This document shows positions 24,701-33,821 of a stretch of 48,615 nucleotides of DNA, piece after piece. The stretch comes from Magnetococcales bacterium (GTDB taxonomy: Bacteria > Pseudomonadota > Magnetococcia > Magnetococcales > JADFYX01). The notes beneath the pieces were generated by a model. That model was not told the DNA's origin. It worked only from the letters and a program-made list of their open reading frames with translations, and made no database searches. Numbering within the stretch: the first letter of the stretch is position 1; every line of letters starts with the position of its first letter. Position numbers and translations under genes: made by a program. Where the stretch lies: contig JADFZS010000025.1 of the NCBI GenBank assembly GCA_015232405.1, positions 1 to 48,615 on the forward strand, given 5' to 3'.

Positions 24701-25178
24701 TACATAGTTCCTGTTAGGCTTGTGATGGTTATTTTGATGTTACAAACTAGATCTTATTTGCAGGATCACAGTTTTTTGTGAAAAATGCACAATACCCAAT
24801 ATTTTCAAAATGAACTCAACATTGAGAGGAGTGATTGTTTTCATGAGAGAGCTGCACACTAAAGTAAAGCAAAGGTAAATCAAGATAGTCTATTGTAAAA
24901 GAAAACATATAACATTTTGCTGTTTCTTGGGTCAATGAAATACTGCGTAACAAATCATAAATAACTAAGAGTTTACATAATTGCATTACATTACAACACC
25001 GATAACACTCAACAGCGTAAATTGCCCCAATTTTTGTCTGCTAAATGGCCGATATTTACCATTTACCACCCCTTGCTGTCGGCTACACTTTCGTTGCTAA
25101 TTAAAACCATTTGGGTTAGTCTGAATAGATGATCAGTGCTTATAAAACTTGCCAAAATATGGTTTGGAGACTGGGGAT
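24701..25178. other. 478-bp divergent intergenic region
   Basis: It separates the minus-strand methyltransferase/kinase genes from the plus-strand CDP-alcohol transferase gene and should hold promoters for both. It is AT-rich and contains no convincing gene; only tiny frames of about 20 codons are present. ACCATTTACCACCCC at about 25058-25072 is the only C-rich island. No terminator or operator can be named with confidence. Confidence 0.35.
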
Positions 25179-26006
25179 ATGAAATACACGATAAAGGAGC
25201 TAAGAAAGCACCAGTACGATTATCATATAAAGTATTTCCCGTTTATTGATGATTATATTCACCATCCATATTCGTTTCTGAAGACAAAATTTTATATGGC
25301 AGCAAGTGCCATCCTTATATTTTATCTGTTAAAAACCCGTATAACTCCAAATAGTTTGACTGTAACTTATGCCTTGGCAGGAGTTGTTGGTGGCGTTTTG
25401 TTAGCTATTCCCCATCCTCTTGCAGTACAAATCGGAGTTTTGTTGTTTTTTACCAAAGGTATTTTAGATTGGGCAGATGGTCACTATGCCCGTATCACCA
25501 AAATGACCACATTAAGAGGTCATGTTCTCGATATGTATGGGGCGCACCTTGGAGCTTTGGGGTTGCAGATAGGATTGGGTTTTTTTGTTGCATGGCGCAA
25601 CGAATTATACACCACTGAGCTTTTGGTTTTAGTAACTATGATTCCGTTTTTATATGCAGCTAGGCTAACATTTTTTGCCGATGCTGTTATTCTCAAGGAT
25701 GTGCTTGATGGGGGCTTGAGACCTTTGATGGTTCAAGATGTCTCTGCCTCTAATAAAAGTACTCAAAGCTTTGCCAGAAAAACATACAACTCTATTTCAT
25801 CATATATGGATGACCGTGCCCGTACCGTTGATCTAATCTGCTTGCTGATGTTAATTGAGCTGTACTCAACAATGAACATCACATGGATGGTTTTTCTGCT
25901 GCTAGTAATAAAACAGTGGATTATATGTGCAGGCAGTTTTTATATTGTTGTGCAAGGGCAATGGGTTGAAAATAAGGTACAAGGTGAAGCAGGGCGTGAA
26001 GAGTAG
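25179..26006 (+). CDS. CDP-alcohol phosphotransferase-family membrane protein (fourth Asp replaced)
   Basis: A 275-residue integral membrane protein. The family signature D-x2-D-G-x2-A-R-x8-G-x3-D is present (Asp97, Asp100-Gly101, Ala104-Arg105, Gly114, Asp118). The last Asp expected at 122, the proposed catalytic base, is Ala followed by His (DMYGAH). Hydrophobic segments lie at about 43-55, 68-80, 84-95, 120-142 and 150-170, with more near the C-terminus. The enzyme family transfers a phosphoalcohol from a CDP carrier to an acceptor alcohol. Here the carrier is likely CMP-2-hydroxyethylphosphonate or a related phosphonate from the neighbouring genes. I use the ATG at 25179, with GGAGACTGGGG upstream, over a TTG at 25149. 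The missing Asp means activity is not certain. Confidence 0.82.
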   Translation: MKYTIKELRKHQYDYHIKYFPFIDDYIHHPYSFLKTKFYMAASAILIFYLLKTRITPNSLTVTYALAGVVGGVLLAIPHPLAVQIGVLLFFTKGILDWADGHYARITKMTTLRGHVLDMYGAHLGALGLQIGLGFFVAWRNELYTTELLVLVTMIPFLYAARLTFFADAVILKDVLDGGLRPLMVQDVSASNKSTQSFARKTYNSISSYMDDRARTVDLICLLMLIELYSTMNITWMVFLLLVIKQWIICAGSFYIVVQGQWVENKVQGEAGREE

Positions 26007-26039
26007 CAGAATAAACCAACATTTGGAGTTGAGATTTTA

Positions 26040-27557
26040 ATGGCCCAATCCAAAAAAAATAGCAGCAACGTTTGTAGGGTACTTCTTATTGAGGCAGGGT
26101 CGGAACTAGAGGCTGGCATCCCTCCCAATGTTGCTGTTTTGGTCTCTGCAATAATAACTGCTGGTCATGATGTTAAGGTCTTCTCTACAAACGATTATCA
26201 GGTAAGCCCGGTAACCGGGGATATGATCAGAGAGCAGACCCTGCAGGTACCGCCATGTAATCCTGACGATATGGTTTACAAACCAAAACCAACCGATATG
26301 GTTGAGGACTTTTTGTCCCTGATTGATGAATACCAACCCCAACTTGTGGGGCTTTCAACAACAGAGGCCACCTGGCTTGATGGTTTAAAACTGTTGAATG
26401 CTCTAAAAGAAATAAATTTAGATGCAGTGGTAATTGTTGGGGGAACCTATCCTACACTGTGTCCCGATGAGGTTATATCTGAATCGGCGGTGGATATCAT
26501 CTGCATTGGTGAGGGTGAAGAGTCACTGGTTATGCTGTGTGATGATATCAGCCGGGGTGAGCGGAACCTAAACATACCAAATTTTTGGTTTAAAAATGGT
26601 CAAACTGTAGTTAAAAATGATCTTCGTCCACTGATTAATATCGATGATGTACCTTTGCAAAACTGGACCCCGTGGTCTATACCGCCTAGAGCAGCAAAAA
26701 TAATGGCAGGTCAGGTCAGCAAAACCGCATTGGTGGAGTTAACCCGTGGTTGCCCTTATAAATGTTCTTATTGTGCCAACCAATTTTTAAACGACACCTT
26801 TGTTGGTAATTATCGTGAGAAAACCATCGATAAATTTATCAAAGAGGTGGAGCATCTAAAAAAGCTCTACGATATCCGTTTTATCTATGTTGGTGATGAG
26901 ACAATCATGACCACATCCAACCGTCGTTTTAAGGAATTTCTAGAAAAATACGCCCCGTTGAGCATCCCCTTTTGGTGTCAGACCGTACCAGAGGTGATAA
27001 AACATGAAAAGGTAAAAGGGTTGATGGAGGTAGGGCTTAAGGCCATTAATGTGGGCATTGAGAGTGGCAACCCAAAATTTAGAAAAAACATCCTAAACAG
27101 GCCAGTAACCAACGAAAAGATAGTTGAGGGTATTCAAGCAGCAGTAACCGCAGGAACCCGTGTTGGAGCCAACGTGATAATCGGTTTTCCCGGTGAAACC
27201 AGATCCCAGATTATAGAGACAATTGAGCTGGTAAGAGAGGCCAAACCCACCTCAACCATGATCCACCTCTACCAACCCTACCGTGGCACACCTTTAAGAG
27301 AGGAGTGTGTAAAACTAGGAATCATAGATGCCAACCACATATGCGGTGACTACCGCTTCGATGCCATAGGAACCGGCATTCTCTCCGCCGACGAACTAAA
27401 AGGTATCCAAAGAGTATTCAACCTCTACGTATCCCTACCCAAAGACAGATGGCAAGAGATAAGCGAGGCAGAAGAGCTAAGCGAACAAGGCAACAAAAAA
27501 TTCGCCAAACTAGCCCGTGAATATCAGATGAAACACTGGGGTAAAACCAGCTTTTAA
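26040..27557 (+). CDS. Cobalamin-binding-type radical SAM protein
   Basis: A 505-residue class B-type radical SAM protein. A B12-binding-like N-terminal domain covers about 10-170 (GIPPNVAVLVSAI, PQLVGLSTTEATW, VIVGGTYPTLCPDE, DIICIGEGEESL). The SAM-cleaving cluster motif is Cys238-x3-Cys242-x2-Cys245 (CPYKCSYC), followed by FIYVGDETIM, NVGIESGN and IGFPGETR. In fosfomycin biosynthesis a class B radical SAM methylase (Fom3) acts on CMP-hydroxyethylphosphonate. A phosphonate pathway faces this gene, so C- or P-methylation of a phosphonate is possible, but anaerobic Mg-protoporphyrin-cyclase-like enzymes are also similar. The last 330 bases use C/A-ending codons much more than the 5' part. It ends 28 bp from a convergent dehydrogenase. 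Confidence 0.88.
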   Translation: MAQSKKNSSNVCRVLLIEAGSELEAGIPPNVAVLVSAIITAGHDVKVFSTNDYQVSPVTGDMIREQTLQVPPCNPDDMVYKPKPTDMVEDFLSLIDEYQPQLVGLSTTEATWLDGLKLLNALKEINLDAVVIVGGTYPTLCPDEVISESAVDIICIGEGEESLVMLCDDISRGERNLNIPNFWFKNGQTVVKNDLRPLINIDDVPLQNWTPWSIPPRAAKIMAGQVSKTALVELTRGCPYKCSYCANQFLNDTFVGNYREKTIDKFIKEVEHLKKLYDIRFIYVGDETIMTTSNRRFKEFLEKYAPLSIPFWCQTVPEVIKHEKVKGLMEVGLKAINVGIESGNPKFRKNILNRPVTNEKIVEGIQAAVTAGTRVGANVIIGFPGETRSQIIETIELVREAKPTSTMIHLYQPYRGTPLREECVKLGIIDANHICGDYRFDAIGTGILSADELKGIQRVFNLYVSLPKDRWQEISEAEELSEQGNKKFAKLAREYQMKHWGKTSF

Positions 27558-27585
27558 ATTGTTAAATTGTTGTTTGTTTACTACT

Positions 27586-28734
27586 CTACAACACAGCCCT
27601 ATAAACTTTCGCAATCTCTTCTTCGTTTACCTGATACAACATGCTGTTGGTCTGTTTTGGTAGGTAGGCGGCTTTGGCCAGGTTGGTTATGTTCTCTTTT
27701 TTTACCCCATAATCACCGAGCTTTGTTGATGCCCTGCATGCAGTTAAAAAACTCTTGAAAATTTCGGCAAAATTATCGTTGCTGGTTTCCATGTTCTCTT
27801 GAAAAATATTTAATATCGGGGCCATCAACTCCGGTGCTGTTTTGTTGTTTAGGTTGAAGATTTCTCCCAGTGTTATGCTACATGCAAACCCGTGGGCTAT
27901 GTTGTGTTGCAGGGTTAATGGGTAGGACAGAGCATGGGCGGTTGAGGTTTTGGTCTGGGAGAAAGCCATCCCTGCCAGTATGCTGGCTATGGCGATACTG
28001 TTTCGTAGTTTTTTGTTCGCTAGATCATCAACCAGCTGGGGCAGGGTAGCCACACAATATTTTATCGCCTCCAGGCAATAGATTCTACTAATAGGGGTGG
28101 AGTTGCGGTTCCAGTAGGACTCCATGGCGTGTGAGAGGGTGTCTAAGCCAGTATAAGCGGTTATATAACCCGGTAGGGTGTCGCTCAAGCGAGGATGGAT
28201 TAGAGCTTGATCTGGGTAGAGTAGGGGGCTGCTGATGGATAGTTTTTGGCTGTTTTGCCAATCCCAAACTGTACCCCACGATGTCAATTCTGAAGATGTA
28301 CCAAATGTTGTCGGTACAAGGGTAAAGTTAAAATCCTGCCGACTGTTTTTTGCTGAGGCAATTAGTTCAGGCTTGGTTATCAGATCCTTTAAAGGATAAC
28401 TGTCTCTGGTTATCAGTCGTGCAAAACAGGCTTTTGCACTATCCATAACACTGCCACCACCGATACCGATTATGCGGTTGCAGTTTTCAAGAATCGGCAT
28501 ATCTGCAATATCGATTAATGCAGGATTTTTTTTAACCTCACTGTAGATTTTAAAGTTATCTGGTAGCTCTAAAAATAGCTCTGAAAAAATATTGCCAACA
28601 CTTTTGGAAACAACAAGAAGTGTGGAAAATTTGGGGTCGTTATCAACCTGAAACTGGGTTAGGTCCAGCAATGTTTCAGTCTCAAAGTTGATTTTAACCG
28701 GCATGTGGTGTTGAAAAGCTGGTAGATTTTTCAA
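27586..28734 (-). CDS. Iron-containing alcohol dehydrogenase, probable phosphonoacetaldehyde reductase
   Basis: A 382-residue group III alcohol dehydrogenase. The NAD(P) loop is IGIGGGSVMDSAKA (89-102). The metal ligands are Asp198, His202, His267 and His281. PTTFGTSSELTSWG is the family block. In phosphonate pathways this family (FomC, PhpC) reduces phosphonoacetaldehyde to 2-hydroxyethylphosphonate; location after ppd supports this role. The start is TTG at 28734, overlapping the upstream stop (TTGA); the first ATG is ten codons later at 28704 with no clear ribosome site. The 3' half is richer in C-ending codons than the 5' half. Confidence 0.87.
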   Translation of the reverse strand: MKNLPAFQHHMPVKINFETETLLDLTQFQVDNDPKFSTLLVVSKSVGNIFSELFLELPDNFKIYSEVKKNPALIDIADMPILENCNRIIGIGGGSVMDSAKACFARLITRDSYPLKDLITKPELIASAKNSRQDFNFTLVPTTFGTSSELTSWGTVWDWQNSQKLSISSPLLYPDQALIHPRLSDTLPGYITAYTGLDTLSHAMESYWNRNSTPISRIYCLEAIKYCVATLPQLVDDLANKKLRNSIAIASILAGMAFSQTKTSTAHALSYPLTLQHNIAHGFACSITLGEIFNLNNKTAPELMAPILNIFQENMETSNDNFAEIFKSFLTACRASTKLGDYGVKKENITNLAKAAYLPKQTNSMLYQVNEEEIAKVYRAVL

Positions 28735-29246
28735 AGTGCTTTTATTTTCCTAATTATATCAGTAGTTGAAACACCTTTAAAATATTCCGGCTCAATCAAC
28801 TCACCAGAAAATTTTGCTAAAGCTGCAATGGCATCTTGCCGGGTTTTTTGTTGCACACCCTCTTTCCAATCACTACCGTGAACCAGATAGTTGGGTTGGA
28901 CAATCTCCAAGTTGGGTACATAGTCCAAACTGTTCTGCTCTATTACAAGATCCACATAACGTATGCTCTCTACCATCTCCACCCTGTGTTCATAAGGGAT
29001 GATGGTAGATTTTCTTTTGTATGAACTTATCGCCTCATCTTTAAGAACACCTGCCACAACTATCTGGGCATTCAGTTTTGCGATACGCAATATATTGAGA
29101 TGACCAACATGGATAAGATCAGCACACATACCCACATAAGCGACAGTTACATTTTTGCGCCATTGGGCAAAAGAGAGATGTTGGGGTTTGTAACTATAGA
29201 GAGTTGTGGTTTTAAGTTTTGCTATAAAATCTTCTCGGGAAATCAT
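28731..29246 (-). CDS. HxGH-type cytidylyltransferase (phosphonate CMP-transferase candidate)
   Basis: A 171-residue nucleotidyltransferase of the glycerol-3-phosphate/ethanolamine-phosphate cytidylyltransferase superfamily. The CTP-binding GMCADLIHVGH block ends in His-Val-Gly-His at 46-49, and the C-terminal STTDIIRKI (160-168) is the ISTTxxxR-type motif. In fosfomycin biosynthesis an HxGH-type domain attached to PEP mutase activates 2-hydroxyethylphosphonate with CTP. This stand-alone version between ppd and the dehydrogenase fits the same role, overlapping both neighbours by four bases. The N-terminal 30 residues extend before the usual first strand (VTVAYVGM). Confidence 0.85.
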   Translation of the reverse strand: MISREDFIAKLKTTTLYSYKPQHLSFAQWRKNVTVAYVGMCADLIHVGHLNILRIAKLNAQIVVAGVLKDEAISSYKRKSTIIPYEHRVEMVESIRYVDLVIEQNSLDYVPNLEIVQPNYLVHGSDWKEGVQQKTRQDAIAALAKFSGELIEPEYFKGVSTTDIIRKIKAL

Positions 29247-30352
29247 GAAATTTTCCCGGTTAAAAAATTGATAAAATTATCCCGCATCTCCTCTGCCGAC
29301 TCTTTTGGACGGGGTAGATTATCCATGGTTCCTGCTCCGGTTTTAACATGGATAAAATGTGGTCCGTTGCTGGTTAAGCAATTTTCAACCTGTTTTGTAA
29401 AACCTGCAATATTGTCTGTTCTGTTTGCTGATTGATAACCGCATCCAGTTGCAACCTGAGTAAAATCCACAACATGAGCCGAAGTTTTTTGCCCCCCTGT
29501 GGACTCATACTGACCATTATCAAAACAGATGTGTATGAGGTTTTTAGGCCCATAATTACCAACGGTTGCCAAGCTTCCCATCTTCATCAACAGTGCACCA
29601 TCACCATCGATTACAAACACCCTTTTGTCAGGATTTTCCATCGCCACCCCAAGGCCAATGGATGGTGCGCAACCCATGGAACCCATCATATAAAATTTGC
29701 CGTTGTGGTCCAATAAAACCTGCATCTCCCGACCAGAAAAACCGGTAGTACCGATAAAAAGATCTCTTGGGGTTTTTATTCTGTTCAAAATTTGCAGATA
29801 GGGACCGCGAATTTCATATATAGTATTGTTTGATAGTTGTTGCTTTTGTTGATATTCGGAAAAATAACCTTTTTTTATTACCAAGCCAAATGGTGTTTTG
29901 GTGCTTTCAAAGTGGTTTTTTGCCTCGCTGATCAAGCTGGAAAAATCATCCATATCCGGGTCGATTATGTGATACGGAATATTAAAAATTTTAAAAAAAT
30001 CTTGCAGGGTTTCTCCCATAAGACCATGTTGTGGAGCATCTTTTTTACCCGGTTCTCCCCGCCAGGAGACCAACAACAAAGAGGGCAATTTATAGAGCAG
30101 CTGCAACGATGATAGTGGGTTTACAGCATTGCCATAACCATCATTTTGCATCATCACCACAGGAATTTTTGTGCTCAAGGCAAAGCCCCCGGCAAGGCCC
30201 ATAGCTTCGCCCTCTGAAGAGGCAGCAAAATATTGTTGGCTATCACTATCTTCAAGGTAGTTTATCAGATGTTTAAACAGTGAACATGGAACCCCCGTAT
30301 AGGGACCAAACCCTGCTTGGTCTAGCACAGATATGAATGTTTCCGGTTTCAT
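29243..30352 (-). CDS. ppd: Phosphonopyruvate decarboxylase
   Basis: This 369-residue thiamine-diphosphate enzyme converts phosphonopyruvate to phosphonoacetaldehyde and CO2, pulling the unfavourable PEP mutase reaction forward. The N-terminal FGPYTGVPCSLFK (15-27) and Glu48 in SSEGEAMGLAGG are family hallmarks; Glu48 is the cofactor-activating Glu. FSGREM and MGSMGCAPSIGLG lie mid-protein, and the ThDP/Mg motif VIDGDGALLMKMGSL leads to Asn in HICFDNGQYESTGGQ. The length matches the family. It starts 12 bp after pepM and overlaps the cytidylyltransferase by four bases. Confidence 0.93.
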   Translation of the reverse strand: MKPETFISVLDQAGFGPYTGVPCSLFKHLINYLEDSDSQQYFAASSEGEAMGLAGGFALSTKIPVVMMQNDGYGNAVNPLSSLQLLYKLPSLLLVSWRGEPGKKDAPQHGLMGETLQDFFKIFNIPYHIIDPDMDDFSSLISEAKNHFESTKTPFGLVIKKGYFSEYQQKQQLSNNTIYEIRGPYLQILNRIKTPRDLFIGTTGFSGREMQVLLDHNGKFYMMGSMGCAPSIGLGVAMENPDKRVFVIDGDGALLMKMGSLATVGNYGPKNLIHICFDNGQYESTGGQKTSAHVVDFTQVATGCGYQSANRTDNIAGFTKQVENCLTSNGPHFIHVKTGAGTMDNLPRPKESAEEMRDNFINFLTGKIS

Positions 30353-30364
30353 GGGTTTAAGCCT

Positions 30365-32020
30365 TTACTGTTGTGGCATATTGCTAATTTGATAGATATC
30401 TTCCAGACTGTTGATATTGAGCCAATGTCCATGGACATAACGAGCCGTTATGGGCAGCCCTTTTTTGATCAGACGGTTTATAAAAGAGTTTATATCACTG
30501 GTGACAAACGCCTCTTCATCTTCATTGCGCCATATCTCAAGCTCTTTACGAAACAGCTCTGCCCCCAACGAACTAAACTTCATCATCCCTACCCATTCGC
30601 CATGGGCATCTGCTTTGGCAATGGATGTATCAATCTGCAAAATCGGGGTGTGGCTTTTTGATCTATAACTGCTTGATGATGGAGCAGAACAGATAACAGC
30701 ATCAATTTTTCTGTCTTTGTCCCCTTGCCACCATGATGTATCGATAACCAATACTATATCACCTTCGGCCTCTAACAGAGTACGCAGAATATGCTGTTTA
30801 AAAAGTATATCACCAAAGGATAATATACATGGCCCATTAAACTGTTTACTGGCTAGATAATAGGAGTAGAGAATGCCGCTTTTGTCATACTGCTCATTTT
30901 CTATCTTGGTGATGTTGGGAATAGCAACGGCTTCCTTTTTATAACCAACAACCACCGATATCTGGCGTATTTTACACTCATTCATGGTCTCAATCTGGTT
31001 TTCCAGAATACTTTTTCCAAATGCCTCCAACATACATTTTGGTTTGTTGTTGGTTAGTGAACCAAAATCATCACCTTTGGTGGCTGCCAATATAAAGGCG
31101 GATATGTTGCGATCTTGGGGTAGATAGCTCTGTTCTGCGGTTTTGTACTCTTCGGCATTTTGTAAGCGAAAAATCTCGTTAACTGAAACAACTTTTGGCT
31201 CTATCCCAATCAAGCTCTGCTCTGTAAAAATCTGCTTGGTACTCTCCTGCATGGCAGTTATAGCACTACGCATTGTATGGTTGGCCCAAATAACCATACT
31301 AGTGCCAGCCTCTGCTAACTCGGCAGTGGGAGTTTTATAATATTTTGTCGGTACGATAACGATGGGTTTACGGTTATCCCAATGTTTCAAAAACTGAAAA
31401 ATGTCGGTGGGATCACTCAGTTTACTGTGAATCAATATGGCATCGGCTCCGGCATCAGCATAGGCATTGGCCCGTTTTAAAGCTTCGGTCAGACCCCAGC
31501 CAGCAATAAATGCTTCAACCCGTGCCACTATGCTAAAATCATCATCTTTTTGGGCATCTTTTCCAGCTTTGATCTTGCCACAAAATTCATCAATATCTGC
31601 CAGTGGCTGCCTCTCACCACCGATAAAAGAGTTGGTTTTGGGAAATATCTTATCCTCCAGACAGACACCAGCTACATCTATGGCTTCCAACTTTTTTATC
31701 AGCCGTCGTACACTATTGAAATTCCCATAACCAGTATCACCATCTAAAAGAATTGGTATTGAAGACGCCTCAGACATAAACTCCAAAATGTCCAGTACCT
31801 GGGTCCAGCTCATCTCGTTGTTATCTCGCACACCCATTGAGGCGGAAATTGCCAAACCACTGCCCCAGATACCTTTAAAGCCGGTCTCTTCAACAATTTT
31901 TGCTGAAATCCCGTTATGGGCCTCCATGATAAATTCAATATTTTTGCTGTGGAGGAGATTTCTTAGCTGTTTAGTTTTTTTCATTGTCTGGTTTCTTTTT
32001 ATGAAGGCTTCAATGACCAT
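30365..32020 (-). CDS. pepM: PEP phosphomutase fused to a C-terminal nucleotidyltransferase
   Basis: This 551-residue bifunctional protein opens the phosphonate pathway: it rearranges phosphoenolpyruvate to phosphonopyruvate, forming the C-P bond. The mutase domain (about 15-300) has DGDTGYGN (93-100) and the diagnostic [10 protein letters not shown] at 122-131, which separates mutases from lyases. KTKQLRNLL and [10 protein letters not shown] at the start, and VPTKYYKTP, are typical. From about 305 a MobA/PntC-like NTP-transferase domain follows ([20 protein letters not shown], then VVVGYK, LSFGD, VIDTSWW). Its glycine loop is unusual (ATKGDDFGS). PntC-like domains make CMP-aminoethylphosphonate in Treponema. 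ATG at 31984 (residue 13) may be the real start, since conserved sequence begins right after it. Ten bp separate it from the flippase. Confidence 0.92.
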   Translation of the reverse strand: MVIEAFIKRNQTMKKTKQLRNLLHSKNIEFIMEAHNGISAKIVEETGFKGIWGSGLAISASMGVRDNNEMSWTQVLDILEFMSEASSIPILLDGDTGYGNFNSVRRLIKKLEAIDVAGVCLEDKIFPKTNSFIGGERQPLADIDEFCGKIKAGKDAQKDDDFSIVARVEAFIAGWGLTEALKRANAYADAGADAILIHSKLSDPTDIFQFLKHWDNRKPIVIVPTKYYKTPTAELAEAGTSMVIWANHTMRSAITAMQESTKQIFTEQSLIGIEPKVVSVNEIFRLQNAEEYKTAEQSYLPQDRNISAFILAATKGDDFGSLTNNKPKCMLEAFGKSILENQIETMNECKIRQISVVVGYKKEAVAIPNITKIENEQYDKSGILYSYYLASKQFNGPCILSFGDILFKQHILRTLLEAEGDIVLVIDTSWWQGDKDRKIDAVICSAPSSSSYRSKSHTPILQIDTSIAKADAHGEWVGMMKFSSLGAELFRKELEIWRNEDEEAFVTSDINSFINRLIKKGLPITARYVHGHWLNINSLEDIYQISNMPQQ

Positions 32021-32029
32021 AACCCTGTT

Positions 32030-33571
32030 TTAGCTTTTCGGTACTAAGTGCAACAGTTGTAATACCTTCTTGACATCCTCTTGCTGAAGAGCTGCAAATC
32101 TTGGCACATAATAGAGCATGAGCAACACTCCAATACTATACACAAGACCGGAAATAACAAAGTTAATAATCATCCCTTGCATATCTTCGTATACAATATA
32201 TATCGAAACCAGCTGTTCCGTAACAAAGGCCAAAATCAAAAGTGCAGCTACACTACCTAGCTGGTGGAAAAAATAGTTTAAAAAAGATAGCTTAAGAAGC
32301 TTGGTATTATAATATAGCATCACATTTACAGTGATAAACTGCATAATAACCATTTTATACGCCAGCCCCACCGAGCCAAGATCCAAGCCATAATGTGTCA
32401 TTGGGGCTATCAATAAAAAGGTGACAGGTAGACCAACGAGTACAGATACGATACCAATATTTCTATACAATGAGGTTTGACTTGTGGCGATAAAAATAGA
32501 ACCACTTAACTGTCCATAGGTCATGTGGATGGGATAAAACACCATAATCGTGGTTGTTATTATTGCTCCCGAATAAGCCTCACCACCTAAAAGAATAATA
32601 ACCTGCTCGGCATGAATAATGACAAAGCAGGATAAATATGCACCAATGAAATAGAGAGTTGGAATATATTTACGGAATAATTTTGCCATTTGATGGATAT
32701 CTTTTTTGGCAAAAGTTATGGAAAATTCTCTCTGGATCAAGGATGTCATAGCGTGGCCAAAGATAAAACAGACACTGCCGATTTGAAAGGCGATGCTATA
32801 AAATCCCTGCTCAGTGCTACCTGCAAAAGTTTGCAATATCCAACGGTCAAAAATTCCTGTTATCATGGTAACGAGTGCTAAAATAACCAATGGATGGCTA
32901 TAGCTGTAGAACTCTTTTAAGTAGGCAAATAGCTTTTGCCCCGTAGGAATAACTATAGGCCAAACCAACCTTCCGGCAACTGTGATTATCCAGACCTGTC
33001 CAACCGCCAAAAAAGTTAGGATTATATAGTGGTAGATAAAAAATGTTTCAATTGTTAATAGGTCGCTAAAAAATAGAGAGCCAACAATTAGTAATCCCAG
33101 TAGTTTTTGCAGAATACTTATTATCTCTGTTTTAACTGTGAGGCCAAAGGCATCTCCCATCTTTGTACAAATTTTTCCTACCCACAACATACCCCCATAA
33201 AGCGCAGCATAATAAATGTGCAATATATTTTGTTGGGGCCATAACAGGTTGTGAGCAGGGGTTGCGGTGCTAACAATTACAAATAAAAATAATACTGTTA
33301 ATACCACCACCATAAACAGCATATAGAAAGTCAAAAGATCGTGATCTTTTTGCCGTTGTGATAGTTTGGTATAAAATGCAGCTGAACTACCTAGTTCAAG
33401 AAAGCTCACCACCTGATTGAAAAAGTTGGTAAGAAAATGGAAATTTCCGTAGGCCTCAGGACCAAGACCACGTGGTACTATTGCCTGTATAGCAATATTT
33501 ATAAACAACCCGACAAAATTGGATGCTAGCTTATAGAGGTATCGGGTATTTAGGGGTACACCACTGGTCAT
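32030..33571 (-). CDS. wzx: Polysaccharide flippase (Wzx/RfbX, MOP superfamily)
   Basis: This 513-residue membrane protein has about 12-14 hydrophobic segments, starting near residues 10-30 (LASNFVGLFINIAIQAIVPRG) and repeating through the C-terminus. GLGPEAYGNFHF is the usual early loop of the family. It moves lipid-linked oligosaccharide across the inner membrane. It begins the minus-strand run flippase, pepM, ppd, cytidylyltransferase, dehydrogenase, which links phosphonate synthesis to export of a lipid-linked glycan. Its stop is ten bases before pepM. Substrate specificity cannot be read from sequence. Confidence 0.88.
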   Translation of the reverse strand: MTSGVPLNTRYLYKLASNFVGLFINIAIQAIVPRGLGPEAYGNFHFLTNFFNQVVSFLELGSSAAFYTKLSQRQKDHDLLTFYMLFMVVVLTVLFLFVIVSTATPAHNLLWPQQNILHIYYAALYGGMLWVGKICTKMGDAFGLTVKTEIISILQKLLGLLIVGSLFFSDLLTIETFFIYHYIILTFLAVGQVWIITVAGRLVWPIVIPTGQKLFAYLKEFYSYSHPLVILALVTMITGIFDRWILQTFAGSTEQGFYSIAFQIGSVCFIFGHAMTSLIQREFSITFAKKDIHQMAKLFRKYIPTLYFIGAYLSCFVIIHAEQVIILLGGEAYSGAIITTTIMVFYPIHMTYGQLSGSIFIATSQTSLYRNIGIVSVLVGLPVTFLLIAPMTHYGLDLGSVGLAYKMVIMQFITVNVMLYYNTKLLKLSFLNYFFHQLGSVAALLILAFVTEQLVSIYIVYEDMQGMIINFVISGLVYSIGVLLMLYYVPRFAALQQEDVKKVLQLLHLVPKS

Positions 33572-33821
33572 CGTAAGATGTTCCTAGAAATGAAAGTTAA
33601 CGTCCCAGGCCAGGGGAAACATCGGTGGTTTATCAGTGAGAGATGGCCCTGACTCTTCCTTAACTATTTTTTACAAAAAGAGTTGTACATTTATTGCGGA
33701 TAGGGACATTTGTTAAAATGATCTTCATGAAACATACTGACCTTTAACCTTTTAAATTATCAAATAGAACATCCAACTGTTTTTATAGGCAGGTCAATCA
33801 ATAGCATTTTTTTAAAGGCTC

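Noticed and set aside
25149-25178. TTG start extending the CDP-alcohol transferase
   Set aside because: The ATG at 25179 has the better ribosome site, and the extra ten residues add nothing conserved.
25179-33571. Fosfomycin biosynthetic cluster
   Set aside because: There is no HppE-type epoxidase or FomD-like gene, and the neighbours are a flippase and a CDP-alcohol transferase, which fits decoration of a polymer better.
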